From contig NZ_VSRL01000008.1 in NCBI RefSeq assembly GCF_012184385.1, forward strand, positions 1-64,000: a DNA stretch of 64,000 nt. The letters run 5' to 3'. Positions within the stretch are counted from its first letter, which is position 1. Each line of letters begins with the position of its first letter. The position numbers and the translations under genes are program-made. Positions 19,866 to 29,072 of the stretch are shown here, piece after piece. The notes below the pieces were generated by a model, which did no database searches, was not told where the DNA came from, and saw nothing but the letters and a program-made list of their open reading frames with translations. The DNA is from Lentzea indica. GTDB taxonomy: Bacteria > Actinomycetota > Actinomycetes > Mycobacteriales > Pseudonocardiaceae.

Positions 19866-20657
19866 GTGACTCCAGAAGAGCTGGCCGGCAAGGCCGCGGA
19901 AGAGATCCAGAGCCGCACCGGCGTGGCGAAGCACGACATCGCGATCGTGCTCGGCTCCGGCTGGCGGCCCGCCGCCGACGTGATCGGTGAAGCCGTCGTC
20001 GAGATCGGTGTTGGTGAGCTGACGGGCTTCGAGGCGCCGACCGCGCTCGGCCACGGCGGCACCATCCGTTCCGTCGAGGTGGGCGGCAAGAAGGTGCTCA
20101 TCGTCCTCGGCCGCACCCACGGCTACGAGGGCAAGGGCGCCCAGAAGGTCGTCCACGGCGTGCGCACCGCCGCCGCTGCCGGCGTGTCGACGATCGTGCT
20201 GACCAACGCAGCCGGCGGCCTGCGGCAGGGCATGTCCGTCGGACAGCCGGTGCTGATCTCCGACCACCTGAACCTCACTTCGCTGTCCCCGCTGGTGGGC
20301 GCGCGGTTCGTGGACCTCACGGACCTGTACTCGCCACGACTGCGCAAGGTCGCGCAGGAGATCGACCCGTCGCTCGAGGAGGGCGTGTACGCCGGTCTGC
20401 CCGGCCCGCACTTCGAGACGCCCGCCGAGATCCGGATGCTGCGCACGCTGGGCGCTGACCTGGTCGGCATGTCGACCGTGCACGAGGCGATCGCCGCGCG
20501 CGCCGAGGGCGTCGAGGTGTTCGGTCTGTCGCTGGTCACGAACCTCGCGGCCGGCATCACCGGTGAGCCGCTGAACCACGAGGAGGTGCTGGAGGCCGGC
20601 GCCGCGGCCGCCCAGCGCATGGGCACGCTCCTGCGTGAGCTGGTGGACCGGGCATGA
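19866..20657 (+). CDS. deoD: purine nucleoside phosphorylase
   Basis: 263-aa trimeric-type purine nucleoside phosphorylase (PNP/MTAP family) cleaving inosine and guanosine with phosphate. Visible: [68 protein letters not shown] and the [11 protein letters not shown] loop. GTG start; no clear ribosome binding site in the 10-nt gap to the kinase gene. Stop overlaps the phosphosugar mutase start (ATGA). Position matches Rv3307 of M. tuberculosis. Confidence 0.93.
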   Translation: MTPEELAGKAAEEIQSRTGVAKHDIAIVLGSGWRPAADVIGEAVVEIGVGELTGFEAPTALGHGGTIRSVEVGGKKVLIVLGRTHGYEGKGAQKVVHGVRTAAAAGVSTIVLTNAAGGLRQGMSVGQPVLISDHLNLTSLSPLVGARFVDLTDLYSPRLRKVAQEIDPSLEEGVYAGLPGPHFETPAEIRMLRTLGADLVGMSTVHEAIAARAEGVEVFGLSLVTNLAAGITGEPLNHEEVLEAGAAAAQRMGTLLRELVDRA

Positions 20658-22267
20658 GCCTGACGCCGGCACTGCGTGACGCGACGTTCCGGTGGATCGC
20701 TGACGACCCTTCCGCAGCTGCTCGCGAGGAGCTGCAAGGAGTGCTGGCGCGGGCGATGGGCGGAGACGCCGCCGCGGTGGAGGAGCTGGCCGACCGCATG
20801 GCCGGGCCGCTGACGTTCGGCACCGCCGGACTGCGCGGGCCGGTGCGTGCGGGCACGAACGGCATGAACGTCGCCACCGTCGTCCGCACGACCGCCGGTC
20901 TCGCGTCGTGGCTCGGAACTTCCGGCCTGGTCTTCGTCGGGCGCGACGCCCGGCACGGCTCGGAGGAGTTCGCCAACGCTGCCGCCGAGGTGATGGCGGC
21001 GACGGGCTTCGACGTGCGGATGCTGCCGGGGCCGTTGCCGACGCCGGTGCTCGCGTTCCTGGTGCGCAAACACGGTGCGGTGGCGGGGATCCAGATCACC
21101 GCGTCGCACAACCCGCCCGCGGACAACGGCTACAAGCTCTACCTGGCCGGTGGTTCGCAGATCGTGCCGCCGTCGGACGGGGAGATCGAGAAGGCGATCG
21201 AGGCCGTTCCCGCGGCTGTGTCGGTGCCTCGGTCCGCCACCTACTCGGTCGTCACGGACGCCGAGATCGACGCGTACCTGGAACGGGTTTCCTCGCTGCC
21301 GAGCGGAAACTCCCGCTCGTTGAAGATCGCGCTGACGCCCATGCACGGCGTTGGCGGCGCGTTCGCCGTGGAAGCGTTGCGGCGCACGGGTTTCACGGAC
21401 GTGTACGTCGTGCGGTCGCAGGCGGTGCCGGATCCGGACTTCCCGACCGTGGCGTTCCCGAACCCGGAGGAGCCCGGCGCCTCGGACGAGCTGCTTTCCC
21501 TTGCGGAGTCGGTGAACGCGGATCTGGCCATCGCGCTGGACCCGGACGCGGACCGGTGCGCGCTGGGGGTGAAGGACGGCTCGTCCTGGCGGATGCTGCG
21601 CGGTGACGAGACGGGCGTGCTGCTCGGCTCGCTCGTGTTGTCCACCACCGAGTCGACGGATCCTTTGGTGGCAACGACGATCGTGTCCTCGTCACTGCTC
21701 AAGTCGATCGCTGCCGCGCACGGGGCTCGCTACGCGGAGACGTTGACCGGCTTCAAGTGGCTGGCCCGCGCGGGCGAAGGCCTGGTGTTCGCCTACGAGG
21801 AAGCGCTCGGCAACTGCGTCGACCCTGCTTTCGTGGCCGACAAGGACGGCATTTCGGCCGCGGTCGTCGCCGCCGATCTGGCCGCTGGGCTGAAGGCCTC
21901 AGGCCGCACGCTGCTGGACGCGCTGGACCAGCTCGCGTTGGACCACGGCCTGCACCTGACCGATCAGGTTTCCTTGCGGTACACCGATTTGAGCCTGATC
22001 GGCGCGACCATGGCCCGGTTGCGCTCGTCGCCGCCTGCCGATTTCGCGTCCGAGGACCTGCTTCCCGGCGCGGACGTGCTGCGGTGGACGGCTGACGGCG
22101 TGCGCGTGATCGTACGGCCGTCCGGCACCGAACCGAAGCTCAAGGCGTACCTGGAAGTCGTCGAGCCGGTCACGGACGGACTGGAGTCCGCCCGTGCGGC
22201 TGGTAAGGCTCGATTGGCCGAGCTGCGTGAACGGGTGACCGAGCTGGTCAGCTGGACAGCGCGATAG
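20654..22267 (+). CDS. pmmB: phosphosugar mutase (PmmB/phosphopentomutase-like)
   Basis: 537-aa alpha-D-phosphohexomutase family enzyme. Active-site serine loop [15 protein letters not shown] near residue 148, metal loop [11 protein letters not shown] near residue 296, sugar loop [12 protein letters not shown] and phosphate-binding [14 protein letters not shown] at the C-terminus. Coupled by ATGA to deoD, which suggests conversion of the (deoxy)ribose 1-phosphate released by PNP, although mycobacterial orthologues are named phosphomannomutase. The 3' end overlaps a small convergent gene by 20 nt. Confidence 0.9.
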   Translation: MSLTPALRDATFRWIADDPSAAAREELQGVLARAMGGDAAAVEELADRMAGPLTFGTAGLRGPVRAGTNGMNVATVVRTTAGLASWLGTSGLVFVGRDARHGSEEFANAAAEVMAATGFDVRMLPGPLPTPVLAFLVRKHGAVAGIQITASHNPPADNGYKLYLAGGSQIVPPSDGEIEKAIEAVPAAVSVPRSATYSVVTDAEIDAYLERVSSLPSGNSRSLKIALTPMHGVGGAFAVEALRRTGFTDVYVVRSQAVPDPDFPTVAFPNPEEPGASDELLSLAESVNADLAIALDPDADRCALGVKDGSSWRMLRGDETGVLLGSLVLSTTESTDPLVATTIVSSSLLKSIAAAHGARYAETLTGFKWLARAGEGLVFAYEEALGNCVDPAFVADKDGISAAVVAADLAAGLKASGRTLLDALDQLALDHGLHLTDQVSLRYTDLSLIGATMARLRSSPPADFASEDLLPGADVLRWTADGVRVIVRPSGTEPKLKAYLEVVEPVTDGLESARAAGKARLAELRERVTELVSWTAR

Positions 22268-22583
22268 CCAGGCAGAGCCCGGCAAGAGCGAAGCCCCCGC
22301 CGGCCACCCAGTAGGCCCTTCTGGTCGGCGGGGCGATCGCGTTGCGACGCCCCTCGGTGACCGCCGCGACGGCGATCCGCCCGAAGATGTACGAGATCGT
22401 GCAGAGCCCCACGCCGAGTCCGAGCAACATCGTGTTGACGTCCCACGGGCTGTGGTCGAACCCCGGCCACACCGACGCGAAGAGGGGCCCGATCCCGATC
22501 ATCCCGATGCCGACCGCAAGGCCGAAACCCCAGGTGATGCGACGCTGACGAGGACTGGTGGTCATAAGGGCGGTGGTCTTCAT
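22248..22583 (-). CDS. small integral membrane protein
   Basis: 111 aa, family unknown. Three predicted membrane segments: WGFGLAVGIGMIGIGPLFASVW, MLLGLGVGLCTISYIFGRIA and [19 protein letters not shown], joined by short basic loops. Start at ATG 22581-22583 with GGAGGG on the minus strand upstream; another Met lies seven residues in. Convergent with pmmB. Confidence 0.6.
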   Translation of the reverse strand: MKTTALMTTSPRQRRITWGFGLAVGIGMIGIGPLFASVWPGFDHSPWDVNTMLLGLGVGLCTISYIFGRIAVAAVTEGRRNAIAPPTRRAYWVAGGGFALAGLCLAIALSS

Positions 22584-22604
22584 GGTCCCTCCTGTGTACA
22601 CCCT

Positions 22605-23231
22605 CTAGGACGTCTTTCCGGCCGCGGGGTTCCGTTTCTGAAGCAACAAGAACGCCTGCGGCCCCTTCTCGTGCACGTCCTTCTGACGCACGAGCCTGGC
22701 CACTTCGTTGAACCCGGCTTTGGTCGCGTTGCTCACGGTCTCGTCAATGTCGTGCCAGTACACGTCCAGATCCACGTCGTGACCGTATGCGTGGTCCAAG
22801 TGCCACTTCTGGTTACCCAGCTTGAAGGCGTGCAACAGATGTCCGCCAGGCTTGACGACCCGGTGGAACTCCCGCCACGGCACGGATTCCGCCGGCAGGT
22901 GGACCGTCGAGTACCAGACGACCGCGCCACCGAGGCTGTCGTCCTCGAGCTCCAGGTTCGTGATGTCGCCGGTTGCGAAGTCGAGGTGCGGGTAGAGCTG
23001 CCCGGCCTGTTCGATCATGCCTTCGGACAGGTCGACACCGAACGCGTCCAGGCCGAGTTCGTGCAGGTACTGGGTGATGCGACCGGTGCCGCAGCCGAGG
23101 TCGCCGACCGGGCCCTCGGTGAGCTCGGCGAACGCACGCATGATCGCGGCGTCGAGCGGGCGTCCGTCGTGCGCGTCCGGAATGAGCTTCGCGTAGCTGG
23201 CGGCAACAATGTCGTAGGAGGCACGGGTCAT
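22605..23231 (-). CDS. class I SAM-dependent methyltransferase
   Basis: 208 aa with a Rossmann-type methyltransferase domain: motif I GDLGCGTGRITQYL, acidic residue after strand 2 (GVDLSEGM), motif II LGGAVVWYSTVHL and post-II REFHRVVKPGGHLLHAF. The family mixes small-molecule and biosynthetic enzymes, so the substrate cannot be told. Only 20 bp separate its start from the divergent gene at 23252, so at least one promoter must overlap coding sequence, or an mRNA is leaderless. Confidence 0.85.
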   Translation of the reverse strand: MTRASYDIVAASYAKLIPDAHDGRPLDAAIMRAFAELTEGPVGDLGCGTGRITQYLHELGLDAFGVDLSEGMIEQAGQLYPHLDFATGDITNLELEDDSLGGAVVWYSTVHLPAESVPWREFHRVVKPGGHLLHAFKLGNQKWHLDHAYGHDVDLDVYWHDIDETVSNATKAGFNEVARLVRQKDVHEKGPQAFLLLQKRNPAAGKTS

Positions 23232-23251
23232 GGTCCTCTATGTTGCCGCCC

Positions 23252-23722
23252 ATGGAATACACGCGGCGTGATCTGGCGCAGGCGGTGCTGGACGCGCACC
23301 CGGACAGCAACCGCGGCCTCAACATGTTCTACGGCGCGTTCAGCGATGACATGAAAAAGCACCAGGTCAAGATGAGAGACGGCCTGCTGAAGGCGTTCGG
23401 CATCGACCTCAACGCGCACATGGCGCTGAAGATGATGCTGAAGAGCACCGTCGACTCGAACTCCGCGATCACCTCACCGGGCAGCGGCTTCGGCGAGTTC
23501 AGCGCTATCGCCCGCAAGCTTGAGGGCAGTGGCGTCATCGACCGGATGATGGAGATCGCCAGGCTGAACGACGAGTCGCAGAAGATCCACCTGGACATCG
23601 TCGAGGAGTTGATGGGCCTCATGCTGCCGGCGGCCGAGGTGGTCACCTCCGAGGACCTGAAGGCGCTCGGTGTGGACGACGACGATCCGCCGAACGTCAA
23701 CGACTACGAGATGGACTACTGA
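23252..23722 (+). CDS. conserved hypothetical protein, acidic C-terminus
   Basis: 156 aa, not recognised. Mostly helical: YTRRDLAQAVLDAHPDSNRG at the N-terminus, a Met-rich middle (MALKMMLKSTV; VIDRMMEIARLN; ELMGLMLP) and a very acidic tail (LGVDDDDPPNVNDYEMDY). No signal peptide. ATG 23252 is used; an upstream TTG at 23240 is possible. TGATG overlap with the flavodoxin-like gene means coupled translation, so the two probably act together. Confidence 0.6.
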   Translation: MEYTRRDLAQAVLDAHPDSNRGLNMFYGAFSDDMKKHQVKMRDGLLKAFGIDLNAHMALKMMLKSTVDSNSAITSPGSGFGEFSAIARKLEGSGVIDRMMEIARLNDESQKIHLDIVEELMGLMLPAAEVVTSEDLKALGVDDDDPPNVNDYEMDY

Positions 23723-24174
23723 TGGCGCGGCTGCTGATCGTCCACCACACGCCGTCGCCCGCCGTGCAGGCGATGTTCGAGGCCGTCGTCGCGGGCGCCA
23801 CCACGCCGGAGATCGAGGGTGTGGAGGTCGTGCGGAAAGCCGCGTTGTCCACAACCGCTGTGGACGTGCTGGAGGCCGACGGCTATCTGCTGGGCACGCC
23901 CGCGAACCTCGGCTACATGAGCGGCGCGTTGAAGCACTTCTTCGACACCGTCTACTACCCGTGTCTCGATTCCACGCGTGGCAGGCCGTTCGGGCTGTAC
24001 GTGCACGGGAACAACGACACGGCGGGCGCGGTGCGAGGTGTGGAGGCGGCCACCACGGGGTTGGGCTGGGAGAAGGCCGCTCAGCACGTGCTCGTCATCG
24101 GCGAGCCGTCGAAGGCCGACCTGGAGGCGTGCTGGGAACTCGGCGCCACCGTGGCGGCCCAGTTGTCCACATGA
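23722..24174 (+). CDS. flavodoxin/NAD(P)H-dependent FMN reductase-like protein
   Basis: 150 aa flavodoxin fold: LLIVHHTPSPAVQAMFEAV replaces the phosphate-binding loop, DGYLLGTPANLGYMSGALKHFFDTV is the typical 80s-type loop of WrbA-like proteins, and VHGNNDTAGAVRGVEAA follows. Probably binds FMN and reduces small substrates. Its start overlaps the stop of the preceding gene (TGATG). Two of the DnaA-box-like nonamers reported here lie inside this gene. Confidence 0.75.
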   Translation: MARLLIVHHTPSPAVQAMFEAVVAGATTPEIEGVEVVRKAALSTTAVDVLEADGYLLGTPANLGYMSGALKHFFDTVYYPCLDSTRGRPFGLYVHGNNDTAGAVRGVEAATTGLGWEKAAQHVLVIGEPSKADLEACWELGATVAAQLST

Positions 24175-24217
24175 ATCCAGGGTTGTCCACAGCCTCTTGT
24201 CCCCAACCTGTGGACAA
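23845..24217. other. cluster of four DnaA-box-like nonamers
   Basis: Exact copies of TTGTCCACA at 23845-23853, 24163-24171 and 24183-24191 (plus strand) and at 24209-24217 (minus strand), with a one-mismatch TTGTCCCCA at 24197-24205. TTGTCCACA is the preferred DnaA box of high-GC actinobacteria. No dnaA, dnaN or AT-rich unwinding region lies nearby, so this is not oriC; a DnaA-titrating or regulatory site, or coincidence, are the options. Confidence 0.45.
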
Positions 24218-24223
24218 CCCTGG
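24177..24223. terminator. perfect 16-bp inverted repeat between convergent genes
   Basis: CCAGGGTTGTCCACAG at 24177-24192 and its exact complement at 24208-24223, with a 15-nt loop. It begins 3 nt after the flavodoxin-like stop and ends 21 nt before the end of the aldo/keto reductase gene on the other strand, a classic place for a bidirectional terminator. Each arm contains a DnaA-box-like nonamer. Confidence 0.7.
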
Positions 24224-24244
24224 GGATATACTCGAACGTATGTT

Positions 24245-25216
24245 CTAGCGACCCACGGTGCTCATGTCCGGATAACGGTCCCCTGCCACCGCCGAAGCCG
24301 GAACAGCAGCCTCGATCGCGGCGAGATCGTCGGCGGACAGCTCCAAAGAAGCCGCCGCGACGTTCTCCTCCAGGTACTTGATCCGCTTGGTGCCCGGAAT
24401 CGGCACCACGTCGTTGCCACGGTGCTGCACCCAGGCCAACGCCAGCTGCCCGGCCGTGACTCCCCGTTCGGCCGCCAGCGCCCGCAGGTCCTCGACCATC
24501 TTCAGGTTCGCGTCGAGGTTCGAACCGGAGAACCGCGGCTGCGCGACGACACGGAAGTCGCCCTCACCGAAGTCCTTGGCCGAGGTGAACCGGCCGGTCA
24601 GCACGCCACGGCCCAAAGGCGAGTACGGCACCAGACCGATGCCCAGCTCACGGGCGGTGGGCACGATCTCGGCCTCGATGTCCCGCGACCACAGCGACCA
24701 CTCGCTCTGCAGAGCCGTGATCGGGTGCACGGCGTGGGCGCGACGCAACGTGGACGCTCCCGCCTCGGACAGGCCGAGGAAACGCACCTTGCCCTCGGTC
24801 ACCAGCTCGGCCATCGCCCCGACGGTCTCCTCGATGGGCGTGTCCGCCGGCACTCGATGCAGGTAATAGAGGTCGATCACGTCGGTCCCGAGCCGCTTCA
24901 GCGAACCCTCGACGGACGACCGCACGTACTCACGGTCCCCGCGGATGCCACGAGACCCGCCCGGTTCCCGCACGATGCCGAACTTGGTGGCCAGCACGAC
25001 GTCCGAGCGGCGGCCGGCGATCGCGCGGCCGACCAGCTCCTCGTTCGTGTACGGGCCGTACATGTCGGCCGTGTCGAGCAGCGTCACGCCGAGCTCCAGT
25101 GCCCGGTGGATCACCGCGATCGACTCCGACTCGTCGCCGACGCCGTAGAACTCCGACATTCCCATGCAGCCGAGCCCCTGCGGCCCGACCTCCAGCTCAC
25201 CCAACAAACGGCTCAC
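24245..25216 (-). CDS. aldo/keto reductase (AKR13-like)
   Basis: 323-aa NADPH-dependent oxidoreductase. Start GTG 25214-25216 gives the usual N-terminus [22 protein letters not shown]. Catalytic residues appear as DTADMYG (Asp, Tyr), LATKFG (Lys) and YYLHR (His); the C-terminal [16 protein letters not shown] binds the cofactor phosphate. Substrate unknown. Its start sits at the edge of a truncated gene on the plus strand, so the promoter must lie within that remnant. Confidence 0.87.
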   Translation of the reverse strand: MSRLLGELEVGPQGLGCMGMSEFYGVGDESESIAVIHRALELGVTLLDTADMYGPYTNEELVGRAIAGRRSDVVLATKFGIVREPGGSRGIRGDREYVRSSVEGSLKRLGTDVIDLYYLHRVPADTPIEETVGAMAELVTEGKVRFLGLSEAGASTLRRAHAVHPITALQSEWSLWSRDIEAEIVPTARELGIGLVPYSPLGRGVLTGRFTSAKDFGEGDFRVVAQPRFSGSNLDANLKMVEDLRALAAERGVTAGQLALAWVQHRGNDVVPIPGTKRIKYLEENVAAASLELSADDLAAIEAAVPASAVAGDRYPDMSTVGR

Positions 25217-25219
25217 GCC

Positions 25220-25585
25220 GTCGCCTCCAAGTCCCGGTCGTTGCGCGGCGCGCTGGTCGGCCACTTCGCCGCCGCCGAGATCACCACGGCACCGAGCGCC
25301 CAGCGCATGGCCCAGGCGTTGGTCCGTCTGGACGCCGATCCGCGATGCGTCGAGTTCTTCACCGAGCACATCGAGGCAGACGCGGTGCACGAGCAGATCA
25401 TGCGGCGCGACGTCATCGGATCGCTGCTGGAGCAGGAACCCGATCTTCTGGCAGACGTGGTGTTCGGCATCCAGGCCACGGAACTGCTCGAAGCACGCCT
25501 CGCCGATCACCTGCTGTCGTCGTGGGCCGCCGGTGAATCGTCACTGCGGACACGCTTGCGGTGGCTGGTGTCGCAAAACGGGTAG
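25220..25585 (+). pseudogene. C-terminal remnant of an iron-containing redox enzyme (haem-oxygenase-like)
   Basis: About 120 aligned residues: [40 protein letters not shown] and [20 protein letters not shown] are typical of the C-terminal half of the actinobacterial iron-containing redox enzyme family (TenA/haem oxygenase-like fold, ligands in the ExxxH pattern). Such proteins are usually over 300 aa; upstream of 25220 the plus strand is antisense to the reductase gene and no N-terminal half is visible. It looks like a gene truncated by a rearrangement whose breakpoint is at the reductase start. A CDGSH protein gene, a frequent partner of this family, lies next to it. Confidence 0.6.
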
Positions 25586-25737
25586 CGCTTGCTGCGGCGG
25601 CACGCGCACACCGCGACCACGAACCGGTCGCTGGTGTGCGTGACGCCGTCGTCGGTGACGAGCTCGACCGGTCCCTCAACGAGCACCGGCCCGTTCGGAA
25701 CCACCGTCACCCTGCGGGCGTTCTGGCCGGTCACCAC
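25507..25737 (-). CDS. CDGSH iron-sulfur domain protein
   Basis: About 76 aa. The metal site is [16 protein letters not shown], matching the C-x-C-x(6)-C-x(3)-H ligands of CDGSH (mitoNEET-like) [2Fe-2S] proteins. An N-terminal strand region ([18 protein letters not shown]) precedes it. GTG start at 25737 or the next codon, inside the end of the methyltransferase gene. Overlaps the redox-enzyme remnant tail to tail by 79 bp. Probably a redox or Fe-S transfer partner of that enzyme family. Confidence 0.78.
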   Translation of the reverse strand: MVTGQNARRVTVVPNGPVLVEGPVELVTDDGVTHTSDRFVVAVCACRRSKRYPFCDTSHRKRVRSDDSPAAHDDSR

Positions 25738-26406
25738 GAATCACCACCAGTTCCTCGTGCCGCTGGCCGGGCTCGATCAGGCCGTGGTGCTCCAGAAAGC
25801 CGATCCTGCCGTGCATGACCGGCCCGAACGGCACCCGGAGACGGTGCACGACCGACGCTTTCAAGCCCTTGTCCCGCAACTGCCGCAGCGTCGTGTCCAC
25901 TCCGCACAGTGCGGAGTGGACCATCAGGAGCACACCTCCTGGCACCAGAAGGTCGAACATCCTGGTGCACAACGGGTCCAGCAGCTGACGGCCGTCCAGC
26001 CCAGCGTCCCACGCCCGAGCCGCACCGCGCGCCGCACAGGAGCTCACGGCGGGCACGTACGGCGGATTGGCGAGCACGAGGTCGAAACGCTCGTCGGCCA
26101 CGACCTCCAGCGCGTTGCCGAGCCTGACTCGCAGAGGTATCCGCCGCAGGCCGCGTTGACCCGCGCGGTCCACACCGCGCGCCGGGACACGTCCACGCCG
26201 GTCACCTCGGCGGCGCCGGCGCGGATCGCCGCGATGGCCAGTGCTCCGGTGCCGGTGCCGATGTCCAGCACGCGGGCACCCACCGGAATCGCCGCCGCGT
26301 GCATGGCTTCGACAAGAAGTGCCGTGTCGTCTTGAGGCGCGTACACGCCCGGAGCTCTGAGCAGCCTCACCACCGGAGAATCCCCCGCCGGAAGACCTTG
26401 AAACAC
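25676..26406 (-). CDS. HemK/MTQ2-like protein methyltransferase (one frameshift)
   Basis: About 243 aa after repair. GVYAPQDDTALLVEAM is the MTQ2-type N-terminus, followed by motif I LDIGTGTGALA, GVDVS, and the glutamine-methylating signature NPPYVP. The frame breaks after ARVNAA; adding one G to the GG at 26149-26150 on the plus strand (CC to CCC on the coding strand) gives ALRRIPLRVRLGNALEVV and continuous similarity. The start is uncertain (GTG 26406 or GTG 26436). It belongs to the recurring actinobacterial trio of methyltransferase, CDGSH protein and iron-containing redox enzyme. Confidence 0.75.
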
Positions 26407-26461
26407 CGCGTTTTCCCACGTTTTCCACGGGTACACGGGGAGCAGGCGCGGCCGCCAGGAG

Positions 26462-26938
26462 TCATGACTTCAGCTTGTCGTACACAACGTTCAGCGCGTC
26501 GGACGCCGCGACGGCCGCGAGCGCGGTCGACACGAGCCGGGTGAGGCGGGGCGCGAACACCAAGCCCGCGGTGAGCCCGCTCGCGATCCACACCCCCGCG
26601 CAGAACGGGCACGTGAGCAGCTCGCCGATCGCGTGCCGTGCCGGGTGGTCCGACCGGGCGGACTCCTTGAGCTCCGCGTGCCCAGCCGGTTCCTCGTAAC
26701 GGGTGAACGGAGCCCGCAGCGGGCTCGTCACCGCTTCCTTGGTGAGCAACCGGCTCGCCTTGTGCGTCGCCACGGACACGAGGGCGGTGTCGCCGAGCGA
26801 GAACCTTTCTGGCAGCCGGGCGCCGGTGAGGCGCCCGGCCGCCGAGACGGCGCCGGCGAGTGCCGCGTAGCCGCCGATGGCCAGGAGGTAGCCGGGCAGC
26901 GGCCTGTCCTCGCCGTACGCCTGCCAGATCCGCCTCAC
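26462..26938 (-). CDS. DUF1360 family protein
   Basis: 158 aa. Contains FSLGDTALVSVATHKASRLLTKEAVTSPLRAPFT and the cysteine block LLTCPFCAGVWIAS, the hallmarks of DUF1360 proteins, which are known from spore-coat-associated and membrane contexts but lack a defined function. Two hydrophobic segments flank the CPFC motif. Its start overlaps the stop of the DUF2795 gene (4 nt), implying coupling. Confidence 0.85.
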   Translation of the reverse strand: MRRIWQAYGEDRPLPGYLLAIGGYAALAGAVSAAGRLTGARLPERFSLGDTALVSVATHKASRLLTKEAVTSPLRAPFTRYEEPAGHAELKESARSDHPARHAIGELLTCPFCAGVWIASGLTAGLVFAPRLTRLVSTALAAVAASDALNVVYDKLKS

Positions 26939-27126
26939 GCGTTCGAGACCTCCGCGCTGACGGCGTTCGGGCCGTTGTAGTCACGCTCGGGCAGCTTTTC
27001 CAGTGCTGCCAGGACGTCCTCGCCGGCACCGTTGTCACGGGCCTTGTCCAGCAGCTGCCGCTTGGTCACCGGGTAGTCCACGCCGGAGAGATACTTCTGC
27101 ACCTGGATGGGATTCGATTGGCTCAT
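26935..27126 (-). CDS. DUF2795 domain protein
   Basis: 63-aa single-domain protein: IQVQKYLSGVDYPVTKRQLLDKARDNGAGEDVLAALEKLP. This small helical fold is common in actinobacteria; function unknown, sometimes proposed as a nucleic-acid- or stress-related domain. ATG at 27124-27126; coupled to the DUF1360 gene and 16 nt downstream of the SDR gene, so probably part of one minus-strand operon. Confidence 0.85.
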   Translation of the reverse strand: MSQSNPIQVQKYLSGVDYPVTKRQLLDKARDNGAGEDVLAALEKLPERDYNGPNAVSAEVSNA

Positions 27127-27142
27127 GGGGCGCGAGTACCCG

Positions 27143-27937
27143 TCAGGAGTCCGCTGAACCGGGCTCCGTCATCGTCCGCATCATCTTCGCCTTCACCGGA
27201 TCCGGCGCGACCTTCGCGGCGACGGCGTGGACCTTGTTCTTCAGCGAGCCCGCGACCACGTGGTCGTCGCCCTTCATCAACGCCTCGAAGCCCTGCTGGG
27301 CGACCTGTGTCGGGTCGTCCTTCTCCCCCGTGGCGACCTTGGTGTCCTGCATGCCGGCGCGGTCGAAGAACTCGGTGTCGGTCGGCCCCGGCATCAACGT
27401 GGTGACGCTGACGCCGGTGTCGCGCAGCTCCTCGCGCAGCCCCTGGCCGAACGACGCCAGAAACGCCTTGGAGGCGGCGTAGACCGAGTGGAACGGCCCC
27501 GGCGCGGTCGCGGCGACCGACGACGTGAAGAGCACCTTGCCCTCCTTGCGGTCCACCATGTCGCTGATCAGGCGGTGCGAGAGGTGCACGGCCGAGCGGA
27601 CGTTGAGGTCCACGATCTCCAGGTTGTCGCCGAGCGACGTGTCGCGCACGAAGTCACCGCCGACCCCGACGCCCGCGTTCACCGCGAGCACGTCCACCGG
27701 GCGTCCCGTCGCGCGCACGTGGGCGACGAGCGACTCCACCCCGTCGTAGCTCCTCAGGTCGACGCGCACGGGTTCCACGCGCACGCCACCGCTGCGCAGG
27801 CTCAGCTGCGCGGCCGCGTCCTCGATCTTCTCGTTCTCCGCGGCGATGACGACGTCGAACCCGTTGTCCGCGAGGACTTTCGCGAGTTCGTACCCTATTC
27901 CACTCGAAGCACCGGTCACCACGGCAAGCGCATTCAC
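27143..27937 (-). CDS. short-chain dehydrogenase/reductase
   Basis: 264-aa classical SDR. Cofactor motif VTGASSGIGYELA, NAGVGVGGD, catalytic Ser in VLFTSSVAATAPG and YAASK dyad; PGPTDTEFFDRAG follows. GTG start 27937 with GGAGAA upstream, replacing a longer frame. Substrate unknown. It is divergent from the exporter genes over a 140-bp intergenic region. Confidence 0.88.
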   Translation of the reverse strand: MNALAVVTGASSGIGYELAKVLADNGFDVVIAAENEKIEDAAAQLSLRSGGVRVEPVRVDLRSYDGVESLVAHVRATGRPVDVLAVNAGVGVGGDFVRDTSLGDNLEIVDLNVRSAVHLSHRLISDMVDRKEGKVLFTSSVAATAPGPFHSVYAASKAFLASFGQGLREELRDTGVSVTTLMPGPTDTEFFDRAGMQDTKVATGEKDDPTQVAQQGFEALMKGDDHVVAGSLKNKVHAVAAKVAPDPVKAKMMRTMTEPGSADS

Positions 27938-28077
27938 AGGTGTTCTCCTTCCGGTCAACATCCCGGATACCCGTGGCCACCAGGTCGATGCGACATCGGC
28001 CGAAAGTCCGATGCAACCTCCCCGTCTCCTGCGGTGTCCTTATCGGTAGGTTGGTCGAAACGACATGGGGGACATTC

Positions 28078-29072
28078 GTGCGCAAAATTGTTCTCGCGCC
28101 GCTGTGCGCGCTGGTCACGGTCGCCGTGGCGGCGTGCAGTCCGTCAGGTCCGGACCAGACCAATCCGGAGCTGGCACCGCGCGGCACGACGATGACGAAG
28201 GTCAAGCCGACCAGGCAGGACCTGACGACCAAGCTGAGCATCTCGGGCAAGGTCGAGATGAACCCGACGTTCGGGCTCGTCGCGCCGGTCGCGGGTCAGG
28301 TGCGGTACTTCGACGTCCAGCCGCCCAACGGCACGCCGACCAAGCCCATCAGGGTCGCGACGGTGTGGAAGGACGGCGCGCCGAACTACGTGGAGGCCCC
28401 TGCGGGCGCCGTGTTCGGCGGCAGGCTGGTCGACGACAAGGCGACGGTGACGGCGGGTATGCCGATCGCCTCGGCCAAGCACGTCGGGTACGCGATCGTC
28501 GGCGACATCGACGGCGCGCAGGCCTACAAGATCAGCGGTGCGCTCACCGACGTGACGGTGCAGATCAAGAACGGGCCCGGCCCGTTCCCGTGCACGGTGC
28601 TCGGCACGATCGCCGCGCTGCCGCAGGGCACCATCCCGGAGAAGCCCACGCAGACGCCGGACACCAAGAACCAGCCGACGGGCCAGCCGCAACCGCCGCA
28701 GCAGCCCAAGACGCCGGAGCAGCCGCAGCAGCCGAGCGCCTCGACGGGCCTGCGCATCGTGTGCACCGCGCCAGGCGACGTGCAGATGATCAACGGCGCC
28801 AGCGCGTCGATCGAGGTCACCACCGGCAAGTCCGCTCAGGCACTGGCGGTTCCGGTAGAGGCCGTCGCCGGTCAGCAGGGCAAGGGCAAGGTCGACGTGA
28901 TCCAGCCCGACGGCTCGCGCCGCACGACGGACGTGACGCTGGGCCTCACCGACGGCAAGGTCATCGAGGTCAAGTCGGGTCTCACCGGTGACGAGGAGCT
29001 CGCCGTGCCAGGCCCGAACCTGCCAGAGGGTCAGCAGCAGGGCGGCGACCAGACCAAGCCGACGGGACCGTG

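Noticed and set aside
18462-20672. 736-codon minus-strand frame opposite the kinase and deoD
   Set aside because: Antisense to two recognised genes; composition-driven.
23845-24223. Chromosomal origin (oriC)
   Set aside because: DnaA-like boxes are present, but no dnaA, dnaN or AT-rich unwinding element lies near; only a DnaA-box cluster is reported.
23978-25220. Long plus-strand frame leading into the redox-enzyme remnant as a full-length N-terminus
   Set aside because: It is antisense to the intact aldo/keto reductase and shows no similarity to the redox family; only the last 120 residues align.
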